A stretch of DNA of 64,000 bases from Xanthomonas albilineans (GTDB lineage Bacteria > Pseudomonadota > Gammaproteobacteria > Xanthomonadales > Xanthomonadaceae): positions 186,001 through 250,000 of the forward strand of contig NZ_MDCB01000003.1 of NCBI RefSeq assembly GCF_002939705.1, read 5' to 3'. Positions within the stretch are counted from its first letter, which is position 1. Every line of letters begins with the position of its first letter. A program made the translations under genes and the position numbers. The notes under the pieces are model-generated. The model did not search any database. It saw only the letters and a list, made by a program, of their open reading frames with translations, and was not told where the DNA came from. Shown in pieces: positions 38,165 to 48,502 of this stretch.

Positions 38165-39205
38165 CTAACCCGACCTGACCTGCTCGCGATCGGTGTCGCT
38201 GGGGCTTGGCTGATCGGACGGCAAGACTTCACCGAGCAGGTCGGCCACGGCGGCATGCAGGCATTGGTCGAACTCGCGCCGACGCAACTCGAAGAACCCA
38301 CGCGCCGCCGTGCCCAGGGCATCGCACTGCATCGGCGAGAGCGCCAAGGCCTGCGCCACTGCCCGTTCGATGCCGGCGACGTCGATCCGATAGCGCACAC
38401 CGAGGTTGTCGACGCCCTCGCCGACCGGATCGACCAGCACCCCACGCTCGACCGTCACCAGTTCGTTCATCGGCGCGCCATTGGTGGTGATCACCACCGC
38501 GCCGACGCTCATCGCCTCCATGATGTAATGGCCAAAGCCTTCGACCTCGGACGGACACAGGTGGAAGCGGTGCACATTCTGCAGGCGGCGCAATTCGCCC
38601 TGGTCCAGATAGCCGGTCAGATAATCGATGTTCTCGGCCTGAATGGAATGCGACCTCTTGGCACTCTGCACCACTGTCAGCCGCGGCCACTCCGGATGCT
38701 GCGCCCAGGCCTGCAGCAACAGCGCGGTGCCTTTGGCCGTACTGCGTCCGGCCACGTGCAAGCAGGCGCGCTCGCGCGGCACCTCCGGGCGGTAGCAGTC
38801 GTCACTGCAGAAACCGATGAAGGCGGTCGCCGGCCCCATCGTGGAGAAGCGTTGCTCGGCCTGACGGGTCTTGCACAACACCTGTTTGAAGCGCGGCAGC
38901 CAAGGCAGCCACTTGGCGAGGAACCATTCCGGATTGGGCACCAAGGCGTTGCAGCGGCCGCTGTTCAGGCAGCGCGGATACACACGCTCCAGGAAGATCT
39001 GCAGGTCGGCGCGCCCGCACAACAGGCTGTACAAGCACAGGCGCAGTTCCCGCAAATGATTGGACAGGCGCACGGTGCCGAACCCCAACACTTCGACCTG
39101 ATAACGGCCACTGCTGCGCAAGGTCTCGGCGACCAACTGCAGATCGCGGCTCAAGCCACTGCCGTTATCGCGGCTGATGACGCGGATTAGGCGTGGCCGC
39201 ATCAT
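38165..39205 (-). CDS. Family 4-like glycosyltransferase (LPS cluster)
   Basis: 346 residues. The C-terminal GT-B domain shows LHVAGRSTAKGTALLLQAW (donor-binding start) and EVEGFGHYIMEAMSVGAVV, containing the E-x7-E motif, then TTNGAPMNEL. Two adjacent ATGs (39205 and 39202) are possible starts. The N-terminal half is less conserved and contains an unusual number of Cys residues (about ten in the protein). Probably a cytosolic transferase for core or O-chain sugars. Confidence 0.8.
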   Translation of the reverse strand: MMRPRLIRVISRDNGSGLSRDLQLVAETLRSSGRYQVEVLGFGTVRLSNHLRELRLCLYSLLCGRADLQIFLERVYPRCLNSGRCNALVPNPEWFLAKWLPWLPRFKQVLCKTRQAEQRFSTMGPATAFIGFCSDDCYRPEVPRERACLHVAGRSTAKGTALLLQAWAQHPEWPRLTVVQSAKRSHSIQAENIDYLTGYLDQGELRRLQNVHRFHLCPSEVEGFGHYIMEAMSVGAVVITTNGAPMNELVTVERGVLVDPVGEGVDNLGVRYRIDVAGIERAVAQALALSPMQCDALGTAARGFFELRRREFDQCLHAAVADLLGEVLPSDQPSPSDTDREQVRSG

Positions 39206-39278
39206 GCATCGCCTCCCAGGCGTGAGGCACACGCCCCGTCACCGACCCTGCAACGCCACGAAGGAGGATGATCGCAGA

Positions 39279-40994
39279 TCATTCAAAACGTTCCTTTTCC
39301 TGCTCACGCAAGCGATCGCGGTCGTCATCGGTGACCACGCAGCGGCCATGCACGGCAGCGGCCGGAACCAGCCACCAGGTCCGCCGGTTGGACTCACCAA
39401 TCAGGGTGCTGGCGCGGCGTTGGATGCAGCTCAGCATCGCCGTGTCCTGGACCAGCAGCCAGCGCCGTTGCGGCGCCTGCGCCTGCCAAGCAATGCCACG
39501 ACGCAACTGCTCGTCCCATGGCACCACAAAACCGAAGGTAACGGCAGGCCGGTCGGCCATCAGCAGGTTCTGTTCTTTCCATGCAACCAGACCCAGTTCG
39601 GCATCCGGACCGACCCGGCGCCCGACCGCGTCCATCACCCCACGCGCAGAACTGGACACGTTGATCAGCGGGTACACCAGCACCCCAGCCAGCACCCAGA
39701 CCATGGTCAGCAGCGACACCATCGCCAGTTCGGGACGCCGCCGCACAAAGACCGTCAGGCTGACCACGCCCCATAGCCCGATCGCTACCAGCGTCCAGCC
39801 AAGCAACTGCACCGTGGCCAAATCGATACCGCGATCCTGCATCATCCGCACGCGGAAGCCATGATTGAGCAGGATCGCCGCACCGACGCCGCCGATGACC
39901 AGCGTCAGCAACACAGTGAACGCGCGCAACACACGCTTGATCCCGGTCTTGCGTAACAACCCGGGGAGCAGCGGCGCCATCGCCAGGCACAGCATCGGCA
40001 AGGCCGGCAGAACGTAGACATCGCGCTTGCCGCTGGGGATCGAGAAAAACAGCACGATCAGCCCCCACCACGCCAGCGGCAGCAGGTAACGCGCATCGCG
40101 CCGACGCAGGCGCCTTGCCCAGGCCGGGATCGCCCAGGGCAATGCCAGCAGCACCGGCAGCCACATGCTCGGCATCACCCCGAAAAAGTACAACGGCCCG
40201 TGCGCGTGGTCCCAGGACTTGGCATAGCGCCCGGCCGTTTGCCGGAACAGGATGTCGTTGAGATAGGCGCGGTATTCCGGCGCGTGCGCCGACAACGCCA
40301 TGGTCACCATCGGCACCAACCAGAGCGACACCGCCACCAGGAACGCCAATGGCCCCCACCAGAAGCGCCGATCACGCGCACCGACGACGCAGCCGCGCCA
40401 GTGCGCCAGCGACGCCGCGGCGGCCGGCAGCACCATCAGCAACGCCAGCGCGCCCACGCCCTTGGTGATCGTGCCCAGGCCCGCAGCGAACCAGCCTAAC
40501 GCCCACAGCCGCCAATCCGGGCCACGCAACAGGTGGCGCAGCAGAGCGTAATTCGCCAGGGTGATGTAGAACACCACCAATGGATCGATTTGCGCCCTCT
40601 TCGCCTGATAAGTGAATTGAAAGGCGAACAGCAGCGCGTAGGCCGCGTACATTCCGACCCGGCGCGTCCACAGGCGCCGGCCCAGATCGTAGACACAGGC
40701 CAGCGTGCCCAATCCCGCCAGCAACGACGGCAGCAGAAACGCCACCCGCCAATTCCCCAGCAACGTGTAGACGCTGGCTTGCAGCCACATCAGCATCGGC
40801 GGTTTGTCCGAGTACAACTCGGTCCCGCGACGCGGGAACAGCCAATCGCCGCTCTCCACCATCTGCTTGGCGACCAACGCAAAGCGCGGCTCGTCCGCCG
40901 GATGCGGATCGCGCAGACCGAGGCCGGCGCCGAGCACCAGCAAAGCCAGCACGGCCAGCAACCAGAACTCTCGAGACGCGCGGGTCTTCAGCAT
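39279..40994 (-). CDS. ArnT-like glycosyltransferase (GT39/PMT-type membrane protein)
   Basis: 571 residues with about 12 membrane segments. The first periplasmic loop holds the catalytic acid context DPHPADEPRFALVAKQMV, followed by DWLFPRRGTELYSDKPPML, typical of undecaprenyl-phosphate-sugar transferases such as ArnT. These use lipid-linked sugars to modify lipid A or core on the periplasmic face. The start is the ATG at 40994; longer frames run through rsmB on the same strand and are excluded. It lies 25 nt after rsmB. Confidence 0.87.
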   Translation of the reverse strand: MLKTRASREFWLLAVLALLVLGAGLGLRDPHPADEPRFALVAKQMVESGDWLFPRRGTELYSDKPPMLMWLQASVYTLLGNWRVAFLLPSLLAGLGTLACVYDLGRRLWTRRVGMYAAYALLFAFQFTYQAKRAQIDPLVVFYITLANYALLRHLLRGPDWRLWALGWFAAGLGTITKGVGALALLMVLPAAAASLAHWRGCVVGARDRRFWWGPLAFLVAVSLWLVPMVTMALSAHAPEYRAYLNDILFRQTAGRYAKSWDHAHGPLYFFGVMPSMWLPVLLALPWAIPAWARRLRRRDARYLLPLAWWGLIVLFFSIPSGKRDVYVLPALPMLCLAMAPLLPGLLRKTGIKRVLRAFTVLLTLVIGGVGAAILLNHGFRVRMMQDRGIDLATVQLLGWTLVAIGLWGVVSLTVFVRRRPELAMVSLLTMVWVLAGVLVYPLINVSSSARGVMDAVGRRVGPDAELGLVAWKEQNLLMADRPAVTFGFVVPWDEQLRRGIAWQAQAPQRRWLLVQDTAMLSCIQRRASTLIGESNRRTWWLVPAAAVHGRCVVTDDDRDRLREQEKERFE

Positions 40995-41019
40995 GGGGCG
41001 CGATGATACCGGGACCGGT

Positions 41020-42339
41020 TCACGCCGTCTTGCGCAGACGGGCGTAGAAGAACCCATCGGCATGCTGCTCGCCGGGCAGACGCTGGCGGCCGCCGCCACT
41101 GGGATGCCCGCAGGCAGCGCCCGGATCCTCCGGCGCCGCGTCCGCATGGCGCGCCAACATCGCCTGCAACTGCCGCGCATTCTCATCCTGCAACAGCGAA
41201 CAGGTGGCGTAAACCAGCACCCCGCCCGGCCGCAACACCTGCCAGCCGGCATCCAGCAGGCGCGCCTGCAGCGCTTGCAGCGCGACCAGGTCCTCGCCTC
41301 GCCGGTGCAGCAGCACGTCCGGCTGGCGACGCACGATGCCAGTGGCCGAGCACGGCGCATCGAGCAGCACCGCGTCGAACGGCACGCCATCCCACCATGT
41401 CTGCGGCTGCGCCGCGTCGGCGACCTGCAGTCGAGCCTGCGTCCCGCTACCGATACGCTCGAATGTCTCGCGCACGCGCTGCAGACGCCGGGCGTCCACA
41501 TCCAACGCGGTCAGGCACAAAGTCGGATCGCGTTCGAGCAAATGTGCGGATTTGCCGCCGGGCGCGGCGCAAGCGTCGAGCACACGCGCACCCGGTGCCG
41601 GCGCCAGCACATCGGCGACCTGTTGCGCGGAGGCATCCTGTACCGAAACCCAGCCCTCGGCGAAACCAGGCAAGGCACTCACCGCCACCGGCACGTGAAG
41701 ACAAACCGCATCGGCGAGTGCCGACGCTGCCTGCGCGGCGATGCCGGCATCGGCCAGCGCCTGTAGGTAAGCCGCGCGCGTGCCGCGCTGGCGGTTGACC
41801 CGCAGCCATAGCGGCGCGGGCTGCTGGCTGGCGGCAAAGATCGCCTCGGCTTGTTCGGGCCAGTCGGCACACACCGCATCGCGCAACCACAGCGGCCAAC
41901 CGGCATCGGCGGGAACCTCAGGTAACCCATCGCGCAACGCGCGCCGCAGCAACGCATTGACCAACCCGGCCTGGCGCGGCCGCTCCAGCGCACGCGTCGC
42001 CTCGACCGTCGCCGACAGCGCGGCGTGCGGCGCCAACCCCAGCACATCGAGCTGGGCAAACCCGGCCAGCAACAGGGCACGTAGTTCGGCATCGCGTTGC
42101 GGCAATTGTTTCTGCAACCACAAACGCAGCGCCGCCTCATAGGCAGGACGCCGGCGCAACACGGCAAAGCAGATCGCCTCCACCAGCGCGCGGTCGCGCG
42201 CATCGGGTAACCCCGGCAGCGCAGCGGCAAGTTCGGCCTTCAACGAGCGACCGCGATCGATCACCGCCACCAGCACCCGGGCAGCGACGACCCGCGGCGC
42301 CACGCCCGGTGGCAACCCGACGGTTGACGGCACGCTCAT
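41020..42339 (-). CDS. rsmB: RsmB, 16S rRNA m5C967 methyltransferase
   Basis: 439 residues. An N-terminal NusB-like RNA-binding domain (about 14-140; [31 protein letters not shown]) precedes a SAM-dependent catalytic domain with [31 protein letters not shown] and [12 protein letters not shown]; the latter two hold the pair of catalytic cysteines. ATG at 42339 (MSVPSTVG), 17 nt after fmt. Order def-fmt-rsmB is the conserved arrangement. Confidence 0.95.
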   Translation of the reverse strand: MSVPSTVGLPPGVAPRVVAARVLVAVIDRGRSLKAELAAALPGLPDARDRALVEAICFAVLRRRPAYEAALRLWLQKQLPQRDAELRALLLAGFAQLDVLGLAPHAALSATVEATRALERPRQAGLVNALLRRALRDGLPEVPADAGWPLWLRDAVCADWPEQAEAIFAASQQPAPLWLRVNRQRGTRAAYLQALADAGIAAQAASALADAVCLHVPVAVSALPGFAEGWVSVQDASAQQVADVLAPAPGARVLDACAAPGGKSAHLLERDPTLCLTALDVDARRLQRVRETFERIGSGTQARLQVADAAQPQTWWDGVPFDAVLLDAPCSATGIVRRQPDVLLHRRGEDLVALQALQARLLDAGWQVLRPGGVLVYATCSLLQDENARQLQAMLARHADAAPEDPGAACGHPSGGGRQRLPGEQHADGFFYARLRKTA

Positions 42340-42356
42340 CGCCGAATGCCCCAATT

Positions 42357-43280
42357 TCAGGCCAACACCGGCAGGTCGCGCCGCGCGTTGAGATAATCGG
42401 CTGCGGTAATCGCCTTGCCTCCCTCCCGCTGCAGTATGCGCAGGCGCAACGCGCCCTGACCGCACGCGATGTCGATACCCTGCTTGGACGCGGTCAGCAA
42501 AGTGCCAGGCTGCTGCTTATGCGCCAAGTCAAGCGCGATCGCGCCGTGTACTCGGACCCGCTCGCCAGCCAGCACTGCTTCAGCGACCGGCCACGGAGTG
42601 AAGGCACGCACCTGCCGTGCCAGATGCGCTGCCGACTGCTGCCAGTCCAGCCGTGCCTGCGCCTTGTCCAGCTTGTGCGCGTAGGTAACGCCGGTCGCGG
42701 ACTGCGGCTGCGCCACCGGGCGCAATCCCGCGCGCAGCAGACCTAGACCGTCGGACAACACCCGTGCGCCGAGGGCCGCCAGCCGATCATGCAATTGCCC
42801 ACCGGTTTCGGCCTCGTCGATCGGAGTGCGCTGGGAGAGCAACACTGGACCGGTGTCCAGGCTGGCGTCCATCTGCATCAGACACACCCCGGTCTCGGCA
42901 TCCCCGGCCTCGATCGCGCGCTGGATCGGCGCGGCGCCACGCCAACGCGGCAGTAGCGAGGCATGCACGTTCCAGCAGCCGTAAGTCGGGATGGCCAACA
43001 CCGCCTTTGGCAGGATCAAGCCGTAGGCCACCACCACCATCAAATCCGGTTGCAGCACGCGCAGCGCCTGCAGCGACTCCGGTGCACGCAGGGTATTCGG
43101 CTGCAACACCGGAATACCGCGTGCCACCGCTTCCAACTTGACCGGCGACGGCGTCAAACCACGACCACGACCAGCAGGCCGGTCGGGCTGCGTGTAAACC
43201 GCGATGACCTCATGGCGCTGCGCGGCAGCACGCAACGACGGCACGGCGAAGTCCGGCGTACCGGCAAAGACGATTCTCAT
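42357..43280 (-). CDS. fmt: Fmt, methionyl-tRNA formyltransferase
   Basis: Formylates initiator Met-tRNA using 10-formyl-tetrahydrofolate. 307 residues from the ATG at 43280 ([14 protein letters not shown]); a TTG two codons earlier is not needed. Signatures: [20 protein letters not shown] with catalytic Asn/His, and DTGPVLL. The C-terminal OB-like domain (about 205-300) is intact. Partner of def directly upstream. Confidence 0.96.
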   Translation of the reverse strand: MRIVFAGTPDFAVPSLRAAAQRHEVIAVYTQPDRPAGRGRGLTPSPVKLEAVARGIPVLQPNTLRAPESLQALRVLQPDLMVVVAYGLILPKAVLAIPTYGCWNVHASLLPRWRGAAPIQRAIEAGDAETGVCLMQMDASLDTGPVLLSQRTPIDEAETGGQLHDRLAALGARVLSDGLGLLRAGLRPVAQPQSATGVTYAHKLDKAQARLDWQQSAAHLARQVRAFTPWPVAEAVLAGERVRVHGAIALDLAHKQQPGTLLTASKQGIDIACGQGALRLRILQREGGKAITAADYLNARRDLPVLA

Positions 43281-43384
43281 TGGCAAGGATGTCGAAAAAG
43301 AAAAAGAGGAATGCGCCTGGTAGACAGCGGCCGACCCAACAGCGGCATTGCGGCGCCACCACCCGGTCGCGCAACGCCAGGCTC

Positions 43385-43897
43385 TCAGGCCACGTGCTTG
43401 CGCGCCTTGACTAGCTTCTTGCGCACCATTTCACGCTTGAGCGGGGACAGGTAGTCGACGAACAACTTACCGTCGAGGTGATCCATCTCATGCTGCACGC
43501 ACACCGCCAGCAGGCCATCGGTGGTCAACTCCTGCGACTGGCCCTGACGGTCCAGGTAGCGCACGGTGATGGAGTCGGAGCGGGTCACATCGGCGTAGAT
43601 CCCAGGCACCGACAGACAGCCCTCTTGGTGCACTTGCTCGCCTTCGCGCTGCACGATCTGCGGATTGACGAACACCTGCGGGGCATTTTTCTCCTCGCTC
43701 ACGTCGATCACCATGAACCGTTTGTGCACATCCACCTGACTGGCCGCCAGGCCGATGCCGGGGGCCGCGTACATGGTGTCGAACATATCGTCGAGCAGAC
43801 GCTGGAACGCCACACTGGCGACTTCGGCAGGATCGACCGGCTCGGCCTTGGTGCGCAGGCGCGAATCGGGAAACTCGAGGATTGTGAGCAGGGCCAT
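43385..43897 (-). CDS. def: Def, peptide deformylase
   Basis: Metalloenzyme that removes the formyl group from new proteins. 170 residues with the three motifs GIGLAASQ (47-54), EGCLSVPG with metal ligand Cys94, and HEMDH (136-140) with ligands His136 and His140 and catalytic Glu137. ATG at 43897 ([11 protein letters not shown]). Divergent from the LysM gene, with fmt about 105 nt downstream. Confidence 0.96.
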   Translation of the reverse strand: MALLTILEFPDSRLRTKAEPVDPAEVASVAFQRLLDDMFDTMYAAPGIGLAASQVDVHKRFMVIDVSEEKNAPQVFVNPQIVQREGEQVHQEGCLSVPGIYADVTRSDSITVRYLDRQGQSQELTTDGLLAVCVQHEMDHLDGKLFVDYLSPLKREMVRKKLVKARKHVA

Positions 43898-44035
43898 GGC
43901 GGTACCCAGGATGGGGGCACGAAACAATTCGGCAAGACCAGCAGATTCTACCCGTTTCTGAATCCGGCGCTTGCGCCACGCCCAGGGTTCTAGACTATAG
44001 TGCGCCAACCTGTTGGGGAATCAGGCTGCTCACTC

Positions 44036-45169
44036 ATGTTCAATCGACTCCGTACGGTCGTCGCCGTCGCGATGCTCACCGTAGCGACCTATGCCGTCTC
44101 GGCGAGCATGGCCGCCGAACATCCCGATACCTATGTGGTGCGCAAAGGCGACACCCTGTGGGCCATCGCCGGACGCTTCCTCGGCAAGCCATGGTTGTGG
44201 CCGGAAATCTGGCAGGCCAACCCGCAGGTGCAGAACCCGCACCTGATCTATCCCGGCGACGTCCTCAGCCTGGCCTACCTAGACCGGGTAGCGCACGCCG
44301 AGATCAAGCCAGGCCCGCGCCAGGAGGCGCCGATCGACACGATCCCTCTGTCCCAGATCGAGCCGTTCCTGAAGAATCTGCGCGTGGTCGACCGTATCGA
44401 CGGCCTGCCCTACGTGGTCGGCCTTGAGGACAACCGCATGCGCGCGACCACCGGACAACTGGTCTACGCCGTCGGGCTGGGCACGTCCCAGGTCGGGCAG
44501 CGGTATGCCGTGGTGCGCCCGACCGTGCGCTACGTACTGCCCAAGCTCAGCGACGACCTCGACGCCGCAGGCCGCAGCATCCCGGGGAGCGGCAACCTCT
44601 GGCAGACCTTCGTGCCGCCGGACAAGCGCCGCGAGTCACTCGGCTACGAACTGGCCCAGGTCAACATCGGCACCGTCACTCGCGCATCAGGCAACGACAA
44701 CCAGGCCACCACCCTGCTGTTGCAGGACAGCGCGCGCGAAGTGCGCGCCGGCGACCGTCTGATCGCGGTCGAGGCGCAACCCTACGACCTGCAATTCGTC
44801 CCGCATCCAGCATCCAAGCAGGCACTGGCGGCCGGGATGCGGGTACTGGCGGTGGCTGACGCGTTCAGTGCGGCCGGCCCACGCGATGTGATCGCCCTGT
44901 CCGGCGGCCGCCGCGAGGGCATCGACAACGGCAGCGTGGTCTCGCTGTGGCGCCATGGAACACGGGTCAACGACCGCCTGCGGCGCCCCAACACCTCGCG
45001 CGCCGACGACGGATTCACCGGCGGCAGCGGCAGCGTGGCCCTGCCGGACGAATACGCCGCCCACGCCATGGTGTTCCGCACCTTCGACAAGGTCAGCTAC
45101 GCGCTGGTGATGGACGGCATCAAGCCGACCCGCATCGGCTACGACGCCAAGCATCCGGACGCACACTGA
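44036..45169 (+). CDS. Secreted LysM-domain protein
   Basis: 377 residues. A signal peptide starts MFNRLRTVVAVAMLTVATYA and is cleaved near SMAAEH. One LysM domain follows (about 31-82; TYVVRKGDTLWAIAGRFLGK and NPHLIYPGDVLSL), which binds glycan strands of peptidoglycan. The remaining 290 residues are periplasmic-type sequence of no named domain that I recognise, conserved in the usual def-LysM-dprA neighbourhood. The ATG at 44036 gives the best signal peptide. A TATAGT -10 lies at 43996-44001. Confidence 0.88.
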   Translation: MFNRLRTVVAVAMLTVATYAVSASMAAEHPDTYVVRKGDTLWAIAGRFLGKPWLWPEIWQANPQVQNPHLIYPGDVLSLAYLDRVAHAEIKPGPRQEAPIDTIPLSQIEPFLKNLRVVDRIDGLPYVVGLEDNRMRATTGQLVYAVGLGTSQVGQRYAVVRPTVRYVLPKLSDDLDAAGRSIPGSGNLWQTFVPPDKRRESLGYELAQVNIGTVTRASGNDNQATTLLLQDSAREVRAGDRLIAVEAQPYDLQFVPHPASKQALAAGMRVLAVADAFSAAGPRDVIALSGGRREGIDNGSVVSLWRHGTRVNDRLRRPNTSRADDGFTGGSGSVALPDEYAAHAMVFRTFDKVSYALVMDGIKPTRIGYDAKHPDAH

Positions 45170-45202
45170 CCCGCGCACGCGGGGTAGTCCTACGATCGAA
45201 AC

Positions 45203-45232
45203 AGGCGGCGCCCGATGGCGCCGTCTGCCTTT
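45203..45232 (+). terminator. Probable terminator after the LysM gene
   Basis: GGCGCC (45207-45212), loop CGAT, GGCGCC (45217-45222), with flanking AGGC/GCCT extending the stem past a bulge, then TTT. A smaller hairpin CCCGCG/CGCGGG sits just before it. The T run is short, so it may be inefficient and allow read-through into dprA, whose ATG is 18 bp on. Confidence 0.5.
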
Positions 45233-45250
45233 GCGGCCTAGCCTGGGTAG

Positions 45251-46405
45251 ATGTCCCATGCGCCCCAATTTTCCAACTCGGACGACGGCGATACCTCATT
45301 GTTGGCACTCTCGCTGGCCGGAGGCGCCTGCGCCCCACGTCGGCGCCTGCTGCAACGCCACGGCAGTCCTGCCACCGCCCTGGATGCGGGGCCCATCGCC
45401 TGGCGCGCTGCTGGCCTGGAGCCCGCGCAGATCGCGGCGCTACGCCAGCCCGATTACGACGCACTCGACAACGCGCAACGTTGGCTGGCAGGGCCACGCC
45501 GGCATCTGCTCGGCTGCCACGACCCGGATTACCCGGCACTACTGCTACGCACACCGAACCCACCGTTAGCGCTTTATGTGGAAGGCGACCCGTCCATACT
45601 GTGGCATCCGGCTGTGGCTATCGTTGGCAGCCGCGCCCCTAGCGCAGGCGGACGCGACAATGCCGCATGCTTCGCCCTGGCGCTGACGGCCGCTGGAATC
45701 GCGGTGACCAGCGGCATGGCCGCCGGGATCGATGCGGCAGCGCACACGGCGGCCCTATCGCACCAGGGCGGCCTCACCCTCGCAGTGGTCGGCACCGGGG
45801 CGGACCTAGCCTACCCGCGCCAACACGCGGAACTGCGAGAACGCATTGCGACACATGGCGCGGTGATCAGCGAACATCCGCCCGGCACCCCGCCTAGGGC
45901 CGGCCACTTCCCGGCCCGCAACCGAATCATCGCCGGACTGAGCCTGGCAACCCTGGTCATCGAAGCCGCCACGCGCTCGGGCGCACTGATCACAGCGCGC
46001 TTGTCCGCCGAGGCAGGGCGCGAGGTGTTCGCACTTCCCGGCTCGATCCACAACCCGCTTGCACGCGGCTGCCATCGCCTGATTCGCGATGGCGCCGGGC
46101 TGGTGGAAAGCGCCGAGGAGGTGATCGCCGGTATCGGGCCGTTAGCCGCCCAACTGGCAGACGCCTTGCGCACGCGTCTATCCCCCCCCACTCAAGGAAC
46201 TACCGTCGAGCGACGCACCACGCCAGACTTCCCCAACCCGGACTACCAGAACTTGTGGCAGGCGCTGGGGCACGACCCACTCTGTATGGATTCCCTCATC
46301 ACACGCAGCGGATTGACGGCTGCAGCGGTGTCCTCCATGCTGCTAACCATGGAACTGGATGGCTACGTGGCGGTTGAACGCGGTCGTTACACCCGCAAAC
46401 CCTAG
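45251..46405 (+). CDS. dprA: DprA, DNA-processing protein for natural transformation
   Basis: Loads RecA onto incoming single-stranded DNA. 384 residues. A SAM-like N-terminal region (about 15-85) precedes the Rossmann-type DNA_processg_A domain (about 95-300) with [38 protein letters not shown] and [14 protein letters not shown]-terminal winged helix (about 325-380; [20 protein letters not shown]) completes the usual three-part layout. All motifs are intact, consistent with competence. smg follows after 43 nt. Confidence 0.95.
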   Translation: MSHAPQFSNSDDGDTSLLALSLAGGACAPRRRLLQRHGSPATALDAGPIAWRAAGLEPAQIAALRQPDYDALDNAQRWLAGPRRHLLGCHDPDYPALLLRTPNPPLALYVEGDPSILWHPAVAIVGSRAPSAGGRDNAACFALALTAAGIAVTSGMAAGIDAAAHTAALSHQGGLTLAVVGTGADLAYPRQHAELRERIATHGAVISEHPPGTPPRAGHFPARNRIIAGLSLATLVIEAATRSGALITARLSAEAGREVFALPGSIHNPLARGCHRLIRDGAGLVESAEEVIAGIGPLAAQLADALRTRLSPPTQGTTVERRTTPDFPNPDYQNLWQALGHDPLCMDSLITRSGLTAAAVSSMLLTMELDGYVAVERGRYTRKP

Positions 46406-46448
46406 TTTCTTCACCTCCACAGCGTCTGCCGACGCAGGCCGAGGGGCA

Positions 46449-46922
46449 ATGAAAGAGAGCATTCTGGATGTCTTGCTGTACCTGTTCGAACACTATTTCA
46501 GCGAAGACGCCGACCCGGTGCGTGATCGCGACTCCCTCCAGAATGGCTTAATCCAAGCAGGTTTCAGCCCCACCGAAATCAGCAAGGCGTTCGACTGGCT
46601 AGACGCTCTGGCAGATCAGCGCCCGGCGGTGGCGCAATCTCGCATCGACGGCCCGATCCGGCTCTATCACGGACCGGAGCTGGATAAGTTGGACGTGGAA
46701 TGCCGTGGCTTTCTGCTGTTCCTGGAACAACACGGCATCCTGGATAGCGACCAGCGCGAGTTGGTGCTGGACCGCGCCATGGCCCTGGACCAGGACGAAC
46801 TGGATCTGGACGACCTGAAATGGGTGGTGCTGATGGTCCTGTTCAACCAGCCCGGCGCCGAGGCGGCCTACGCATGGATGGAGACGCAGATGTTCGTCGA
46901 CGAGCCCGAGCCACTGCACTGA
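46449..46922 (+). CDS. smg: Smg family protein (DUF494)
   Basis: 157 residues, helical and acidic, start [20 protein letters not shown], with [18 protein letters not shown] near the end. The family is conserved next to dprA and topA in many Proteobacteria; its molecular role is not firmly established. ATG at 46449 behind a GAGGGG ribosome site. Likely cotranscribed with dprA. Confidence 0.93.
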   Translation: MKESILDVLLYLFEHYFSEDADPVRDRDSLQNGLIQAGFSPTEISKAFDWLDALADQRPAVAQSRIDGPIRLYHGPELDKLDVECRGFLLFLEQHGILDSDQRELVLDRAMALDQDELDLDDLKWVVLMVLFNQPGAEAAYAWMETQMFVDEPEPLH

Positions 46923-46944
46923 GACGCTGACGGCCATTGCACGG

Positions 46945-47661
46945 ATGCACACAGAAGACCCCAACACCATCTGGTATTACATCGACGCAGCGCGCGAGCC
47001 GCACGGCCCACTGACTGCGCAAACGCTGCGCGCACGGCTGGACGAGGGCCTACTGACTCGCGACAACTTGGTCTGGCGCGAGGGCATGATCTGGTGGCAG
47101 CCACTGCATACCGTCGCTCTGCAACTTGAGCTATGCCTCCCGGCGACACCACCACCATTGCCGCTACCGGATGCACGCACATCCACCCCGACGACGAACG
47201 CACCTGCACGTCACCGTGGTTTGCCTGGTTGCGCTATCGCCGCTATCTTCGCAGTGGGTACGGGCATCGCACTGATACCGGTATTGGGCATCCTCGCCGC
47301 CATCGCCATACCCCTTTATCAGAGCTATCTGGCACGCTCACAGGTCACCCTGGCACTCGACAGCCTGGCGCCACTACAGACCGAAATCGCCGAGTTCGCT
47401 GCACAACATCAGCGTTGCGCAACGAATAGCGACACTGGTTTCGGCATGCCACAACACGACGCCAGCCCCTTCATCGGCCAGGTCCGCATTGGCCGCTTCG
47501 ACAACGGCCATTGCGGTCTGGAAGCCACACTGCGCGCGCCCAATCGCATCAGACTCGATGGCAAAGCACTGTGGCTGGACTACGATGCGCGAACCTCCAC
47601 GTGGCACTGCCGCTCCAACCTGAACCAGCGCGACCTACCTGCTCAGTGCCATGGCGCGTGA
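46945..47661 (+). CDS. GYF_2 domain fused to a type IV pilin-like helix
   Basis: 238 residues. An N-terminal GYF_2 domain (about 9-58; WYYIDAAREPHGPLTAQTL, TLVW-like NLVWREGMIWWQPL) binds Pro-rich ligands in related proteins. A Pro/Thr-rich linker (65-90) follows, then a hydrophobic segment (94-124) ending LGILAAIAIPLYQSYLARSQ, which is strikingly like the N-terminal helix of type IV pilins, then a globular part with three Cys (C158 and two later). The prepilin leader peptide and cleavage site are absent; the helix is internal, so the protein is probably membrane-anchored rather than polymerised. ATG at 46945, 22 nt after smg. Confidence 0.78.
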   Translation: MHTEDPNTIWYYIDAAREPHGPLTAQTLRARLDEGLLTRDNLVWREGMIWWQPLHTVALQLELCLPATPPPLPLPDARTSTPTTNAPARHRGLPGCAIAAIFAVGTGIALIPVLGILAAIAIPLYQSYLARSQVTLALDSLAPLQTEIAEFAAQHQRCATNSDTGFGMPQHDASPFIGQVRIGRFDNGHCGLEATLRAPNRIRLDGKALWLDYDARTSTWHCRSNLNQRDLPAQCHGA

Positions 47662-47698
47662 ACAGCACACTTTTTTCGACAACAATCCGGGGATACAC

Positions 47699-48502
47699 AT
47701 GAGTGAGTGGTACTACGCCGATGCGGCGCAGCAGCAACATGGACCGATGCCAGCCACCAACTTGCAACAGTGCTTCCAGCGCGGCGAGATCGATCTATCC
47801 ACCCTGGTTTGGCGGGATGGCCTCAGCGAGTGGCGCACGCTGGCCGAGTGCGCCGACGAACTTGGCCTGATCCAGCCGCCGGCGCACGCCATGGCCGACA
47901 CACCGCCAACGGCCCCGCCGTCGGAACCGTCGCTACCCGATGCCTGGAAAGCGGCCAAACCTGCCGGGGCACAATCGACCTACACAGCCCCCAGCGCATG
48001 GTCAAACGGTGACTCGCGAGTCGTGAACAACGGCGAGGTGGTGCAGGCCGGCTTCTGGAAGCGCGTCGCCGCCAACTTTATCGACAGTGTGCTGGTCAGC
48101 ATCGTCGCCAATGTGATCCAGTTCGTGGTCATGCTCGCCATCTTTGGCGCTCGCGGTTTTCGCAATCCCCCTAATCTTTCGACCGCCGCTGGCGGCGATG
48201 GCAGCCGCATCACCTTTGTCCGGGCCATCGGTCGCTACTTCGGCTTCATGCTGAGCAGCATAACCATCGCCGGCTTCCTGCTGGCCGCCTTCACCAAGCG
48301 CAAGCAAGCCCTGCACGACATGCTCTGCGATACGCTGGTCGTGGACAAATGGGCATACACCGACCATCCAGAGCGGCAGCAACGCAAACTCGGCACGGTC
48401 ACTGTGGTGACCCTGGTGCTGTTCGGCGTCCTGATAACGGCGGCGGTGCTGCTGATGGTGCTGCTGGTGATCAGCCTAGCCGCCCGAGGCAAATTGCACT
48501 GA
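47699..48502 (+). CDS. GYF_2 and RDD-domain membrane protein
   Basis: 267 residues from the ATG at 47699. A GYF_2 domain (about 3-55; WYYADAAQQQHGPM, LVWRDGLSEW), a Pro-rich linker, then an RDD domain (about 117-217) starting GFWKRVAANFIDSVLV with Arg and Asp conserved and TKRKQALHDMLCDTLVV near its end. Membrane segments lie about 127-150, 180-198 and 233-260. RDD proteins are implicated in ion or small-molecule transport; no specific function is known for this one. It follows the GYF-pilin gene by 37 nt, so the two GYF proteins are probably coexpressed. Confidence 0.83.
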   Translation: MSEWYYADAAQQQHGPMPATNLQQCFQRGEIDLSTLVWRDGLSEWRTLAECADELGLIQPPAHAMADTPPTAPPSEPSLPDAWKAAKPAGAQSTYTAPSAWSNGDSRVVNNGEVVQAGFWKRVAANFIDSVLVSIVANVIQFVVMLAIFGARGFRNPPNLSTAAGGDGSRITFVRAIGRYFGFMLSSITIAGFLLAAFTKRKQALHDMLCDTLVVDKWAYTDHPERQQRKLGTVTVVTLVLFGVLITAAVLLMVLLVISLAARGKLH

